Below, in pieces: positions 53,720 through 63,906 of a DNA stretch of 64,000 nucleotides. The stretch lies in NCBI GenBank assembly GCA_033239005.1, contig BSQZ01000001.1:16430500-16494499 (forward strand), written 5' to 3'. How positions within the stretch are numbered: position 1 is the stretch's first letter; every line of letters starts with the position of its first letter. The notes under the pieces were generated by a model. It was given only the letters and a program-made list of their open reading frames with translations. It had not been told where the DNA came from and did no database searches. This DNA comes from Lamellibrachia satsuma. Lineage: Eukaryota > Annelida > Polychaeta > Sabellida > Siboglinidae. Both the position numbers and the translations under genes were made by a program.

Positions 53720-54045
53720 CTTCTTGGCACCTCCATCCATCGGTTGACGACTTTTTGCATTGTACATGGTCACGAGAATGCCTAATCCTTTGGGTTTGTT
53801 GCGCCACTGAGCTCGGATTTTCCGAGGATATTGGCGCCAAAGAAGTCTTTTTATTATTATTATTAACTATGTATAGCCAAACGTTACACAGTCGTATAAC
53901 GGTATGTCTTTTAAAGTTAAACTATGTGCTATATAGATGCATTGTAAAAGAGTTAAAGTTAAACTATGCGTTATATAAATGCATTGTAAAAGTGTTCGCT
54001 GTATAGGAGTATGTATTAGCGATCATTCGTACAAATAACGTCACG

Positions 54046-54302
<257 letters not shown>

Positions 54303-54486
54303 TTACAAACGATGCAGCACTATGGTCAGTGCAGTCCCGATCTCGTTATATACAGATTGACTCCTCACAAAACATGCCCAGACGCATCGCCAGACCAGAC
54401 ACAGCGGTGTACATAGGAATGTGCGCTATCAGCACAACGGTCGCAGCTGGACAGATAAGAAAAGCACGCTGTGGTGAGCGAGCATC

Positions 54487-54494
54487 TATATAAG
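54487..54494 (+). promoter_or_regulatory. TATA box of first gene
   Basis: TATATAAG lies 83 bp before the ATG at 54577. Confidence 0.55.
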
Positions 54495-54576
54495 GCGACC
54501 CACCACTCCAACGGTCATAACTGCTCTCTCTCGATCGATCGACTGCCTCTCACTTGACGTTCGACTCGACACTGCC

Positions 54577-54867
54577 ATGGCCACGCAGCACTTCGTTGAC
54601 GCACAGTCGTCCCAGCAGATGATGAACTTGACGCGTCTGCAATCTGAGGTGAGTAACGGAACCTACAAATTTATAGTCAATTGCGCCATGCAAGATAAGT
54701 ACATTAAAAAACGCATAAAAAACACGAATGTCAACTGAACCGTATCAGAGCTGGAAGTGTTAGACGGACCATTCTCTTTGTAGGAAAACAAAGAGAATGA
54801 CGTTAGCACTACCAGTGTAGTCCGAGAAGATGAGTGCCAGTGTGGAGAAGGTGCAAGAGTGGCTTGA
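54577..54867 (+). CDS. Spliced small gene, exons 54577-54648 and 54784-54867
   Basis: ATG at 54577 opens 24 codons to a strong donor GAG|gtgagt. Two acceptors can follow in the same phase: ctctttgtag at 54783, whose exon is acidic (ENKENDVSTTSVV) and stops at 54867, or ccctag at 54928, which leads to a longer frame. Unspliced reading stops at 54738. The family is not recognised. The promoter and position suggest it is the first gene of the Polinton-like unit. Confidence 0.45.
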
Positions 54868-54928
54868 CACTTATGAAAATGTCATCCTAATATCCTCCTC
54901 CTCTTCCACCACATCCACACTACCCTAG

Positions 54929-55321
54929 AGGTCAAACGTCGAGGGTGACTACGGGCATCATATCGTCGCTGCTGACTCTGCTGTCGCTGCTGCTGTCATA
55001 ACCATAGACAACAGCAGCAGCAGCGATGATATACAGACGACGGTAAGTAAAATAGATAAAATATGGAATCGTACGGATGCCATGTTGAACCAACAGACAT
55101 TCGACGTAGCGGCAGACGAGGCCTGCCTTCTTTATACGTGCGCCGAGGTAGTTGGTATATTGGGTCTGTCGGATGATGAGTATTACGTACCGTCGTCCGG
55201 TTTGGTCAACCACATCTTACGTTGGGTTGTCATAGCCTGTACCGAGAGATTCGAGAAAATGCAATGGCGTCTCGATATGAAATACCATCGCCAGTCAATA
55301 CAAAGATACGTGTCCTGTTAG
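54929..55321 (+). CDS. Unassigned 130-codon frame
   Basis: Open from the acceptor at 54928 to TAG at 55319. An Ala/Ser-rich start is followed by a folded-looking part with DEACLLYTCAEVVGILGLSD and LRWVVIACTERFEKM. A donor-like ACGACG|gtaagt lies inside at about 55042. No similarity was recognised. It may be an alternative last exon of the preceding gene. Confidence 0.4.
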   Translation, partial: RSNVEGDYGHHIVAADSAVAAAVITIDNSSSSDDIQTTVSKIDKIWNRTDAMLNQQTFDVAADEACLLYTCAEVVGILGLSDDEYYVPSSGLVNHILRWVVIACTERFEKMQWRLDMKYHRQSIQRYVSC

Positions 55322-55367
55322 TGAACAGTGATTGTTAAACAGGTGTTCTTTTTGGTCCTGTATACAG

Positions 55368-55847
55368 ATCAGCAAAGGCTTACAACAGCTGAGGGCGGCG
55401 TACAAGGAGGACGAAAAGACTGCGGCTGCGATGACGAGGAAAAGAATAAGGCCACCGTTGGCCGACAACGACCTGCGGTGGCATTTAATAAAGAAAAGAA
55501 AGTTGTCATCGCAGCCGCTGTCACCACCACCACCACCTCACCTGTCGCCAGCACCTGTGACGGTAGCGGTGCAATCACCGCCGCCACCACCGCCTCAGCT
55601 GTCACCAGCACCTGTGACGTCATCCATGACATCACCGCCGCCACCACCGCCTCAGCTGTCACCAGCACCTGTGACGTCATCCATGACATCACTGCCGCCA
55701 TCACCACCTCAGCTGTCGCCGCCTCAGCTGTCGCCAACACCTGTGACGTCATCCATGACATCACCGCCACCACCACCGCCTCAAATGTTGGCAGCACCGA
55801 TGATGTCATCCATGACACTACCACCGCAGCTGTCGCCTCGCCTCTGA
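55368..55847 (+). CDS. Pro-rich basic protein exon
   Basis: An acceptor (gtcctgtatacag) opens a frame with a basic head (AAAMTRKRIRPPLADNDLRW, then LIKKRK) and a long repeat of PPPPPPQLSPAPVTSSMTS-like units of 17-20 residues, five copies. The DNA repeat makes all three frames open, but the basic head and proline usage favour this one. Near its end the Pro-rich character moves to another frame (SAPPPPPPLSSP to 55990), suggesting a frameshift. It resembles the basic Pro-rich proteins of DNA-virus-like elements only in composition. Confidence 0.45.
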   Translation: MSKGLQQLRAAYKEDEKTAAAMTRKRIRPPLADNDLRWHLIKKRKLSSQPLSPPPPPHLSPAPVTVAVQSPPPPPPQLSPAPVTSSMTSPPPPPPQLSPAPVTSSMTSLPPSPPQLSPPQLSPTPVTSSMTSPPPPPPQMLAAPMMSSMTLPPQLSPRL

Positions 55848-56023
55848 CGTCAACCATGACGTCAGCACCACCACCACCACCACCCCTGTCGTCACCGCAG
55901 TCATCATCAGCGATATTCAGTCCACCTTCGCCAACGTACGAACAGTTTCAAAACAGCCCAGCATCACCAACGTTATCACGATCGACCTGACCCGTACTAC
56001 TACTACTACTACCGTATCTGCCC

Positions 56024-56227
56024 ATGGCGCTACTGACAATCAAACAATCAAACATTATGTTAGAGGAGGCTATGACCAACTTCGTAATGAAAACTACCAC
56101 ATATACACCTCTGACAGTCGCTGAAGCCACTCACAGCATATGCACCGAGGTGGCCGAAAGTCTGCTGTCAGAGGACATGCAGACATTCCTAATACAGGAG
56201 ATTGCATGCATCAACCCATGGTTAACA

Positions 56228-56230
<3 letters not shown>
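56024..56230 (+). CDS. Unassigned 68-codon helical frame
   Basis: The frame has a helical pattern (MLEEAMTNFVMKTTTY, ICTEVAESLLSEDMQTFLI) and ends directly before an (ACGC)n run. It is in the same frame as the shifted Pro-rich tail and may be the C-terminal end of that gene. Confidence 0.4.
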
Positions 56231-57029
<799 letters not shown>

Positions 57030-57281
57030 CCTACACAACATATGTATTCTGTTTGATAAAAGTGACAAAAAGGAATGGAACGTGTTGTCATTGTTATATT
57101 CCTACGAGTGACACCCCTCCATAGTCGAAAGGGAACCCGTAGTCAATGATATTGGACATAGTGGACAATAGTAGCCATTGTCATAGGAACACGCCGTGTC
57201 ATTCATCACCCCGCGCATGCACGCGCTTATTCACTTCTTTTTGTATACCGCCATTACCACCACTACCACACCCCGCACGTA

Positions 57282-57287
57282 CTATAT
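57282..57287 (+). promoter_or_regulatory. TATA box before zinc-finger frame
   Basis: TATATA in tactatatagatg lies about 50 bp upstream of ATG 57335, with a pyrimidine/CA initiator-like stretch between. Confidence 0.45.
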
Positions 57288-57334
57288 AGATGTACTGAGG
57301 GTCCGTCATCTCAGCTGTAGACGCAGTCATCACC

Positions 57335-57529
57335 ATGAAAAGACATCTATGCCGGCACTGCGGACTCGCCCTCGCTACGTATGCAGAGCTACGACGACAC
57401 GTGGAGAGTCATTCGACGCCATCTTGGGACATCCATTCGTACTCCGTGGCACCCGCAGCAGTGGTGCCACCTAGCGACCATGCTAAAACAGCGAAATACG
57501 TGTGTAAATGCAATGCAACGAGAAATTGA
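57335..57529 (+). CDS. C2H2 zinc-finger frame, probable N-terminus of the polymerase gene
   Basis: ATG at 57335 starts MKRHLCRHCG and a classic finger CX2CX12HX3H (C-R-H-C ... H-V-E-S-H). A second Cys pair (YVCKC) follows before the stop at 57527. The next finger's remains (YTCKKCGQ, then RHART) lie after the TAG microsatellite, directly in front of the polymerase frame, so these fingers and the polymerase were probably one gene before the microsatellite grew. Confidence 0.55.
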   Translation: MKRHLCRHCGLALATYAELRRHVESHSTPSWDIHSYSVAPAAVVPPSDHAKTAKYVCKCNATRN

Positions 57530-57540
57530 ACCATCTACAG

Positions 57541-57578
57541 CATCATCATCATAGTAGTAGTAGTAGTAGTAGTAGTAA

Positions 57579-57631
<53 letters not shown>

Positions 57632-57702
57632 TAGTAGTATTAGTAGTATTAGTATTAGTAGTGGTAGTAGTAGTAGTAGTAGTAGTAGTAGTATAGTAGT
57701 AT

Positions 57703-57740
<38 letters not shown>

Positions 57741-57839
57741 TAAGAAACACCACCGTCTACACGTGTAAGAAATGTGGACAGAATTCGAAAGACGTTGGCT
57801 CCTGACCAGACACGCACGAACCGCCGTGTAGTAGTAATA

Positions 57840-57915
<76 letters not shown>

Positions 57916-57921
57916 TTTAGC

Positions 57922-57961
<40 letters not shown>

Positions 57962-57962
57962 A
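57541..57962. repeat. (TAG)n microsatellite with 85-bp duplication
   Basis: TAG runs at 57550-57740 and 57832-57960. The 85 bp between them (57742-57826) are repeated without change at 57963-58047. Poly-Ser, poly-Val and poly-Tyr frames here are artefacts. Confidence 0.95.
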
Positions 57963-57992
57963 AAGAAACACCACCGTCTACACGTGTAAGAA

Positions 57993-59075
57993 ATGTGGAC
58001 AGAATTCGAAAGACGTTGGCTCCTGACCAGACACGCACGAACCGCCGGGGTCACGTTGGATGACCTCTATCGCGTAGAGACAACGTTCCAAACGAACGTG
58101 TGCGTGTACAAACTCGTCAAACCGGATGCAAAAGATGGTAAGTCGACTGCCGAACTGGTCCGTCGATCGTTATGCCATTACCTTGAAACAATATATATCA
58201 ACCTTCACGAGACACATTTTTCCTTCATTCAAGATGTACGCATGTACTGTTACTCGTATCGACGTCGGAAGTGCGGTGACTTGTTATGGAAAGAAGCATA
58301 TATGCTGCGCAGGCACGAACGCACGTGTACGGGGTGTGTGCGTCGAGTCTATCCCGGCGGCGTGTACCATTCGACTCCATCAGTGTTCGAACGTCTGGAC
58401 GACGAGAACATTCGAGTGGCCGAATCGGTACTATATGTATCGAGCCACCTTTGACATTGAGTGTTGGTTCGACACCGAACAACTTCCGTCTGACAGTGAC
58501 AAGGTCCACTGGGTTGCGCGTCACGTCCTAATGAGCGTCATGGCTGGAGACACCAACAAGTTGATGAGCGCCATGATGGATATCTTGCGAGCGATGAGTG
58601 ACGCCGCGTACGACAACATCAAAGACTCATACGAAGATGTGTTGGAACAACTCGCAGAGGCACTGACGAACTGGGACGAACGGGAGCATGCTGCATGATC
58701 AGCCAACGACAAAGAATCTCGTCCAGCTACTAATCCATACAAAAAGCTGATGGGACAACTTTATGGATGGATGCATCAGTTACCCGTCATTGGGTTCAAT
58801 TCGGGTAAGTATGATCCCAATGCCATCAAACAGTTCCTCATATCCCAATTCCTGTCCACATCATGTTGTGCAGCAAGACGTACTATTGTTTCGGACCCAC
58901 TGACAAATACAGCACCAAAGGACTGAGCAAACGTCACAACGACATCGACAAGGACGCGTTCCTGGAGGTGCTCACTAACCGTTGGAGTGGAAGTGGAAAG
59001 AACCGTGGGTTCCGGGTGCGTCAGTCGACCGTGTTGACGTACGTGCCATCGCCTACTTCTAAGCCAAACGCGTGA
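57993..59075 (+). pseudogene. Protein-primed DNA polymerase B, palm deleted
   Basis: Polinton-type pPolB pieces in order: a second finger remnant (RRWLLTRHART), a Cys/His-rich part (YCYSYRRRKCG, RRHERTC), a frame change near 58440, the 3'-5' exonuclease motif I (TFDIECWF, 58447-58470), an in-frame stop at 58696, and exonuclease motif II (FNSGKYD, 58795-58815). At about 58860 the sequence jumps to the C-terminal end of the family (YYCFG...DKYSTKGLSKRHN, 58878-58940), so polymerase motifs A, B and C are absent. In intact elements this enzyme replicates the element's linear DNA from a protein primer. This copy cannot. Confidence 0.8.
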
Positions 59076-59113
59076 TGCACGAGGACGGGGTGAGCACGGG
59101 TCCGGTGGACGTG

Positions 59114-59120
59114 TATAAAA
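59114..59120 (+). promoter_or_regulatory. TATA box of ATPase gene
   Basis: TATAAAA lies 35 bp before ATG 59155. Confidence 0.65.
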
Positions 59121-59154
59121 GGCTATGCACTCTGGTCGTCTTTCATAAGTGACC

Positions 59155-59722
59155 ATGGACGCACGGTGGAAACATCCTTTTACGTGCATCGTCGCCGGAC
59201 CGACGGGATGTGGCAAAAGTACTTTCGTGACGCGTATGCTGCGTTACGCTGCGGCAATGATCGATCCATCCCCCGAATGGATCAGTTCGAGGAAGGGTTG
59301 CCAAGTGCGAGCATGTTCGATTCGTCAACGAGGAAACTAATCGTCATAGACGATCTCATGGCAGAATCGGACGAACGGTTCACGACCTTGTTCACTTAAA
59401 AAAGTCATCACAGGAACACATCCTTGCTGTATCTCGTACAGAACCTCTTCCCTAAAAACAAAGAGAGTCGTACCATCAGTCTGAACTCTCAATACATGGT
59501 GGTTTCAAGAATCCTCGTGATGCATCGCAGATGACGCACTTGGCTTGGCAGATGTATCCGGGGCGCGCGAAGTTCGTTCAAGAGGCTTTTGCAAACGCCA
59601 CGTCGGTATCGTACGGCTATCTATTGGTCGATCTCAAACAGGACACGCCCGAGGACATGTGTCTGCGCACGACCATCTTTCCTGACGACGGTGTTCAGTA
59701 CGTGTACTTTCCGAAGGTATAA
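59155..59722 (+). pseudogene. A32/FtsK-HerA type packaging ATPase
   Basis: ATG at 59155 starts a frame with the Walker A motif GPTGCGKST (59197-59223). After a frameshift near 59230-59280 the Walker B strand KLIVIDDLM (59334-59360) is intact, including the paired acidic residues. A further break at about 59400-59530 separates the terminal part (MTHLAWQMYPGRAKFVQEAF to YVYFPKV), which ends at TAA 59720-59722. In Polintons and related viruses this motor pumps DNA into the capsid. About 190 codons in total, close to the usual Polinton length. Confidence 0.8.
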
Positions 59723-59725
59723 AAA
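59718..59725 (+). promoter_or_regulatory. TATA box overlapping the ATPase stop
   Basis: TATAAAAA contains the stop TAA of the ATPase frame (59720-59722) and lies 35 bp before ATG 59760. Confidence 0.65.
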
Positions 59726-59759
59726 GACCGAGTGCGCGGATCGTCTCTTCATTCGCACC

Positions 59760-60161
59760 ATGTCTGACCTGGTGAAGAGACACGTTTTGTGTATACAGGC
59801 TCTGAACAGATACAAGAGCAACAAATTGAGAAGGGCCATCATCGCCAACGCCGACGCCGATCGGCTGTGTGCGCTAGCCGAGTGTGCCAACAACATATTA
59901 AAAAAGAACATTCCATTGAGCGAATTACAGAGGCAACGTAAATACAGGACGAAATTACGTGAGTTCGCTCAGAGGCGAACGCCAGCTGCCAGGAGAAAAC
60001 GCATATTACTGCAACAGCAGGTCGGCGAGGGACAGAGCGGAGGTTTCCTATCGGCCTTCCTAGCACCGTTGGGAAGTTCGGTCTTTCTACCCTTGCTCCG
60101 AGAGGTGCCCATCACTTCGTTCACCACCACCACCCCCACCCCCGACGAACACCTTAGGTAA
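59760..60161 (+). CDS. Small basic Polinton protein, helical
   Basis: ATG at 59760 opens a frame with a helical N-terminal half (MSDLVKRHVLCIQALNRYK, then RLCALAECANNILKKNIPL) and a strongly basic middle (FAQRRTPAARRKRILLQQQ), followed by a GGFLSAFLAPLG hydrophobic stretch. I recognise this architecture from Polinton-like elements of cnidarians and other marine animals, where it is an uncharacterised gene, often thought to be a core or virion protein. The last 25 residues look like frameshifted sequence, and a further gene begins within them. Confidence 0.65.
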   Translation: MSDLVKRHVLCIQALNRYKSNKLRRAIIANADADRLCALAECANNILKKNIPLSELQRQRKYRTKLREFAQRRTPAARRKRILLQQQVGEGQSGGFLSAFLAPLGSSVFLPLLREVPITSFTTTTPTPDEHLR

Positions 60162-60686
60162 GAAGGTGCAAGCCCTCGATGACGAGATGATGACCATCCT
60201 CGATAGAAAGGACTTCGACGATGGGACCAAGGTAACACTGTATAATTGCGTGTTGCAGCGGTACAACGTCTTGTCCGATAAGCACGTCAATGAACCGGTA
60301 CGCGTGGTTGCGGTGAACGAGTCGGGGCGGGGGAGGGGGCAGAAGGAGCAGTAGGAGCTCCTAGTAGCGGAATAGAGGCCGACGTCGTGGACACCGTTCC
60401 CAAGACCATGCAAACCAAAGCCAGACGTTTGATGGAACATCTCAAAAGAGATATCGCGTGGACCACTCGCGGCGAACTGATCCACGAAGGAGTGCCGGTT
60501 GCCGGAAGTAACGTGGTGGATCTCGTGAATGATCTGTTGCGTAAGAGAAAGGCCGATCCAACGGGATGGCAACCATTCGCACAACAGCTCCGTGCCATGA
60601 ACCTGCCCATTGAGTTTGTCGGTAACGTCGCCAGGAGAGCCTACATACGGCAGGCGACGACGCCCACTCCAGGTCGTCGTCGTTGA
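60127..60686 (+). pseudogene. Polinton virion-type protein, frameshifted
   Basis: First part (60166-60354): VQALDDEMMTILDRKDFDD and VTLYNCVLQRYNVL; second part (60375-60686) in another frame: KARRLMEHLKRDIAWTTRGE, VPVAGSNVVDLVNDLLRKRK and a GWQPFAQQLRAMNLPIEF region. This two-part layout recurs in Polinton-like elements as one gene of unknown function; a frameshift near 60320-60370 (GGGGCGGGGGAGGGGG run) breaks it here. No ATG was seen for the first part. Confidence 0.6.
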
Positions 60687-60887
60687 GCGCCGGCTACTCC
60701 TCGCGCTGGTGCGGGTAGCGCATGAAGATCGCTCAGTTGGACACCCCTCGCTCGTCGACGCAGTCAGATAGAACATTCCATGCTCACCCCACCTCCGGAA
60801 CGACAACGCAAGGCTTTGGCGTCATTGGCTAGTTGGGAAGACATTTAAGACAGTGCGGTACGTGTCCATAGCACAGTGTGCGCTGCG

Positions 60888-61133
60888 ATGAGCGATCCAC
60901 AGGACACGTACCGCTCCGTCGTCGTTGCGATATTTTGCGGTGGACTTTACTTGCTTGCTGACATCTTATACAACAGTCGCTATTCGGGATATGGTTTCAC
61001 TACTAGATTATCGGTCATTCGTCTTCATTGTGGGAGTGGTAGTGGGTGTTCTGGTGTACGTCAGCGTACTCATCGTCACGAACCGTGCTGCGGAGTCAAC
61101 GTCACCACCGCAAACCCATCGGAACTCTTTTAA
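60888..61133 (+). CDS. Small membrane protein
   Basis: ATG at 60888 opens MSDPQDTYRSVVVAIF with a hydrophobic segment FCGGLYLLADILY. A second strong hydrophobic segment, FVFIVGVVVGVLVYVSVLIV, is in the neighbouring frame (61015-61075), so one frameshift probably separates two membrane spans. The 60888 frame ends at TAA 61131-61133, which overlaps the next start as TAATG. Confidence 0.45.
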   Translation: MSDPQDTYRSVVVAIFCGGLYLLADILYNSRYSGYGFTTRLSVIRLHCGSGSGCSGVRQRTHRHEPCCGVNVTTANPSELF

Positions 61134-62033
61134 TGGAGCAGTGGCAGGCCGATCTCGTCGATCTGTCGAATTTGAAAAACGACAACGACGGTATGACCTT
61201 TCTTCTCACGGTGATCGACGTCTTCTCAAAAGTGGCCCGGTGTATTCCCATGAAGAACAAGTCCGCGGCGTCGCTGGATAGCAGGCGCTGACAACCACGT
61301 TCGCTGACGACTGGCCAAAGACGATGCAGACAGATCAAGGACTGGAATTTCTGAATAAATCCTTTCAGGCCCTATTGAAGAAGTACGGCATCCATCGCTT
61401 CTCTATACTCAATGCGGAAACGAAGGCGAGCATCGTGGAAAGATTCAACAGAACGTTGAAGACACGCATGTGGCGATACTTCACGAAACACCAGACGTGG
61501 CGATACATCGACGTCCTTCAGGACTTGGTGCAATCGTACAACAACACCCCCACCGCAGCATCGGCATGGCTCCATCACAGGTAAGTGCACAGAATCAAGA
61601 AAAGGTGTTGGAGCTCCTGTACGGTCACGACGGTAAGGGCGTGCCCAAGTTGCGTGTGTTAGATCGCGTGCGCGTCAGCAAGTACAAGGGTAAGTTCGAA
61701 AATGGCTACGCGGAGAATTGGAGCGAAGAGATGTTCACGACACACGAGGTTCATCCCTCTGATCCACCCGTGTACCGATTGAGGGACGATCTCGGTGAAG
61801 TGCTGGACGGCACCTTCTACGAAATGGAGCTGCAGAAGGTGTCGGTACCCGCCGATAAAGTGTACCGCGTGGAATCGGTACTGCAGCGCCGTAAGGTAGG
61901 CAGACGAACGGAGGCTTTGGTGAAATGGTTAGGCTATCCCTCCAAATTCAACAGCTGGATCGATGCCAAGGCACTCATCCACTCCAATATAAAGATTAAC
62001 CGCGCGTATGGTGACACTTCATTCGAGAACTGA
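61133..62033 (+). pseudogene. Retroviral-type integrase with chromodomain
   Basis: ATG at 61133 starts at WQADLVDL with the first catalytic aspartate; LLTVIDVFSKVARCIPMKNK follows. After a break and small loss at 61280-61320 come MQTDQGLEFLNKSFQ (second Asp) and SIVERFNRTLKTRMWRYF (catalytic Glu), then a frameshift near 61550 into RSIGMAPSQVSAQN. The C-terminal part has an SH3-like segment (LRVLDRVRVSKYKGKFENGY) and a chromodomain (YRVESVLQRRKVGRRTEALV then KWLGYP and SWID, 61862-61970). This is the Polinton/adintovirus integrase type. The N-terminal zinc domain is not found. Confidence 0.85.
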
Positions 62034-62353
62034 CACAAGACACGACAACACGGGACTTCACCACCACCACCATCATAGAAGAGGAGGAACAAGAGGACGT
62101 AGTAGCAGCAGCAGAGGACAGTACTGACGTGCAGAGCGAAGAGGACAGTACTCCTTGGCACATGTTCGGTACCGTGTGTCCTAAAGAGGAAATAGTCTTT
62201 CTGTGTCAGATCCTCGTCTTGTTCACGGTCATTCTGATAAGCATTTACAACCTGACCACAGGTCACGAGAATTCTAATCTGTGGACGGCTTTGTTGAGTA
62301 GTTCTTTGGGTTACCTGCTCCCCAATTCCACGTTGAGACGCAATGGCGACTGA
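62015..62353 (+). CDS. One-span membrane protein of Polinton type
   Basis: A frame without ATG (a GTG lies at 62129) has an acidic Thr/Glu-rich start, then WHMFGTVCPKEEIVFL, a membrane span (LCQILVLFTVILISIYNL) and SNLWTALLSSSLGYLLPN. The PKEEIVF and LWTALLSSxxGYLLPN motifs recur in small genes of Polinton-like elements, usually next to the gene found downstream here. The stop at 62351 overlaps the next ATG at 62343. The start may be non-ATG or lost. Confidence 0.65.
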   Translation, partial: HFIRELTQDTTTRDFTTTTIIEEEEQEDVVAAAEDSTDVQSEEDSTPWHMFGTVCPKEEIVFLCQILVLFTVILISIYNLTTGHENSNLWTALLSSSLGYLLPNSTLRRNGD

Positions 62354-62978
62354 TTTCTACCTGACGCTGCTTAGCAACGCTTCCATAAAGATGTATCCCG
62401 ACAATACGTTGGCCCATGACATAACGGACTTACCTCAATGTATCGACCTGAGTGGCGAGTGGGAATGCGGGTTGTCAGAAATACAGTACCCGCATACCTG
62501 GTACAACATAGGAGTGTACGACACCTGGTTCTTCCTTAACGAGACGATTCCTATGGGTCTAACCCCGAGTGCAAAGATCAGTGTTGGGTATTATAAGTCT
62601 CCCATGACATTGATGAACCATGTCAACAAGGGACTTTACAGTATCGCGACGGATAAGGTACAGGCAAAATTGAGATACAGTGCCATCACTCGAAAAATGA
62701 CGTTGCACATGACACCAGGCACCGAGTTCACTGTACCTCACCGCAGTGCGTTGGTAAGAATGTTAGGATTCGACGCATCGATGGTCAGCAGTCCGTCAGT
62801 ACCCCCACCCCTACCACTGCCGCTAGCAGAGGCACCACTGCCACCAGCTCTAATAGCAGCGATAGCCAATGCAGGCGAGCGCGCGTACACCCACCCGAGT
62901 CTACGTGGTCTACGTGGACGGGAAGCAAAATTGTTTTCCCATAATGGGCCCTGCAAGCAGTGCCTCGCGTGGTCGTGA
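62343..62978 (+). pseudogene. Polinton capsid-associated protein, truncated
   Basis: ATG at 62343 opens MATDFYLTLLSNASIKMYPD, then LPQCIDLSGEWECGLSEIQY and PHTWYNIG, a conserved N-terminus shared by many Polinton-like elements and adintoviruses, for which a minor capsid (penton-like) or capsid-associated role is usually proposed. Similarity holds to about residue 150 (MLGFDASMVSS). The rest is low-complexity Pro/Ala-rich sequence, and the family's longer C-terminal part is missing. The last 48 bp of the conserved part recur at 63463. Confidence 0.65.
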
Positions 62979-63510
62979 TTAGCTACGGAGAATTGCTGAC
63001 CTCTGAACTCGTGCCAGCGTTTGTGGTGGCAAAAATGGCGCTTTGCTTGAAACTAAATGTTTCAGAAATAACTGCACTACAGGTGAGTGTTGGCCCTTTT
63101 CCTGAATGTTTTTCATATGTGGAAATATTGGAAATCATTTATATTATATACTAAGCAAAAAAATTGACGAAAGTATATCATGAAACTGTTACTTTAGCGT
63201 ATCATCTGTCACTGTCACTGACAGCTAGGCAAGTTGTTCAATGTTTATTTGGGGTAGATTGTGTGGTGCTTTGACTTCAGTTCTAGGGTTTCGCGTTCAA
63301 AGCTTTGTGGGTCCGACTTTTGTTTTTCCTTTTTTGATATTTTCTTCATTTGTTTTATATTATGGTACCTATGGAGCATTACTTTTATAGGTAAATTATA
63401 TTAAAATTAAGTCGAAAGCTTTGCAATTAAATTTAAAAAAAAATATGTTCAGTCTAATTCCATTGGTAAGAATGTTAGGATTCGACGCATCGATGGTCAG
63501 CAGTCCGTCA
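62751..63510. repeat. 48-bp perfect direct repeats 664 bp apart
   Basis: ttggtaagaatgttaggatt and the 28 bases that follow are identical at 62751-62798 and 63463-63510. The first copy is part of the capsid-associated gene; the second stands alone in AT-rich DNA. Confidence 0.95.
62970..63083 (+). CDS. Candidate exon with strong donor
   Basis: An open frame with GELLTSELVPAFVVAKMALC ends at CTACAG|gtgagt (donor at 63084). It may be a host exon next to or captured by the element. No family was recognised, and its upstream border is unclear. Confidence 0.35.
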
Positions 63511-63746
63511 CAAAAGTAAAGTTAATTAACAACCAATTTCTTCACCATGAATCCTTCTTTTATCATGTACCTAATTAAAAATGATATGGTTCACATTATT
63601 AATATTGGTTATTAAGGCATCTGTATATGTTGGGACTAGTAAAATGTATGCCCCAAGCCTTCATATATGTGTGTGTGTGTATGTATGTATGTATGTATGT
63701 ATGTATGTATATATATATATATATATATATTTATAATTTTATGCAC

Positions 63747-63788
<42 letters not shown>

Positions 63789-63906
63789 ATGCGCATGTAT
63801 TTGTTGTAATCTTATATGCTATCTGACTTTATTGTTAATAACTTGATTAAAATAGTGTTTTAAAAAGTATTGTTTAAAAGGTATTTTTATATTCAAATTA
63901 TATAGA
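63511..63906. other. AT-rich DNA with (TG)n, (TATG)n and (TA)n runs
   Basis: Microsatellites fill 63667-63783. No gene was recognised. Confidence 0.8.

Larger units (their letters stand above)
46260..53866 (+). mobile_element. L2/CR1-type LINE, split by nested transposons
   Basis: Endonuclease and the start of RT lie at 46332-48069, the rest at 52398-53719, followed by a short UTR and an ATT tail (ttattattattatta, 53851). Removing 48070-52401 joins the frame exactly with one TTAA, which shows the insert came later. The 5' boundary is not marked by a visible target duplication. Confidence 0.88.

Noticed and set aside
55369..55857. Minus-strand 162-codon hydrophobic frame (Val/Ala-rich)
   Set aside because: Mirror of the Pro-rich repeat; the repeat keeps all frames open.
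57389..58038. Poly-Thr, poly-Tyr, poly-Leu and poly-Ser/Val frames
   Set aside because: Products of the (TAG)n microsatellite in six frames.
58776..59216. Minus-strand 146-codon frame
   Set aside because: Shadow of the polymerase and ATPase genes, whose motifs are on the plus strand.
60087..60806. Minus-strand 239-codon frame
   Set aside because: Overlaps two recognised plus-strand Polinton genes; no homology on this strand.
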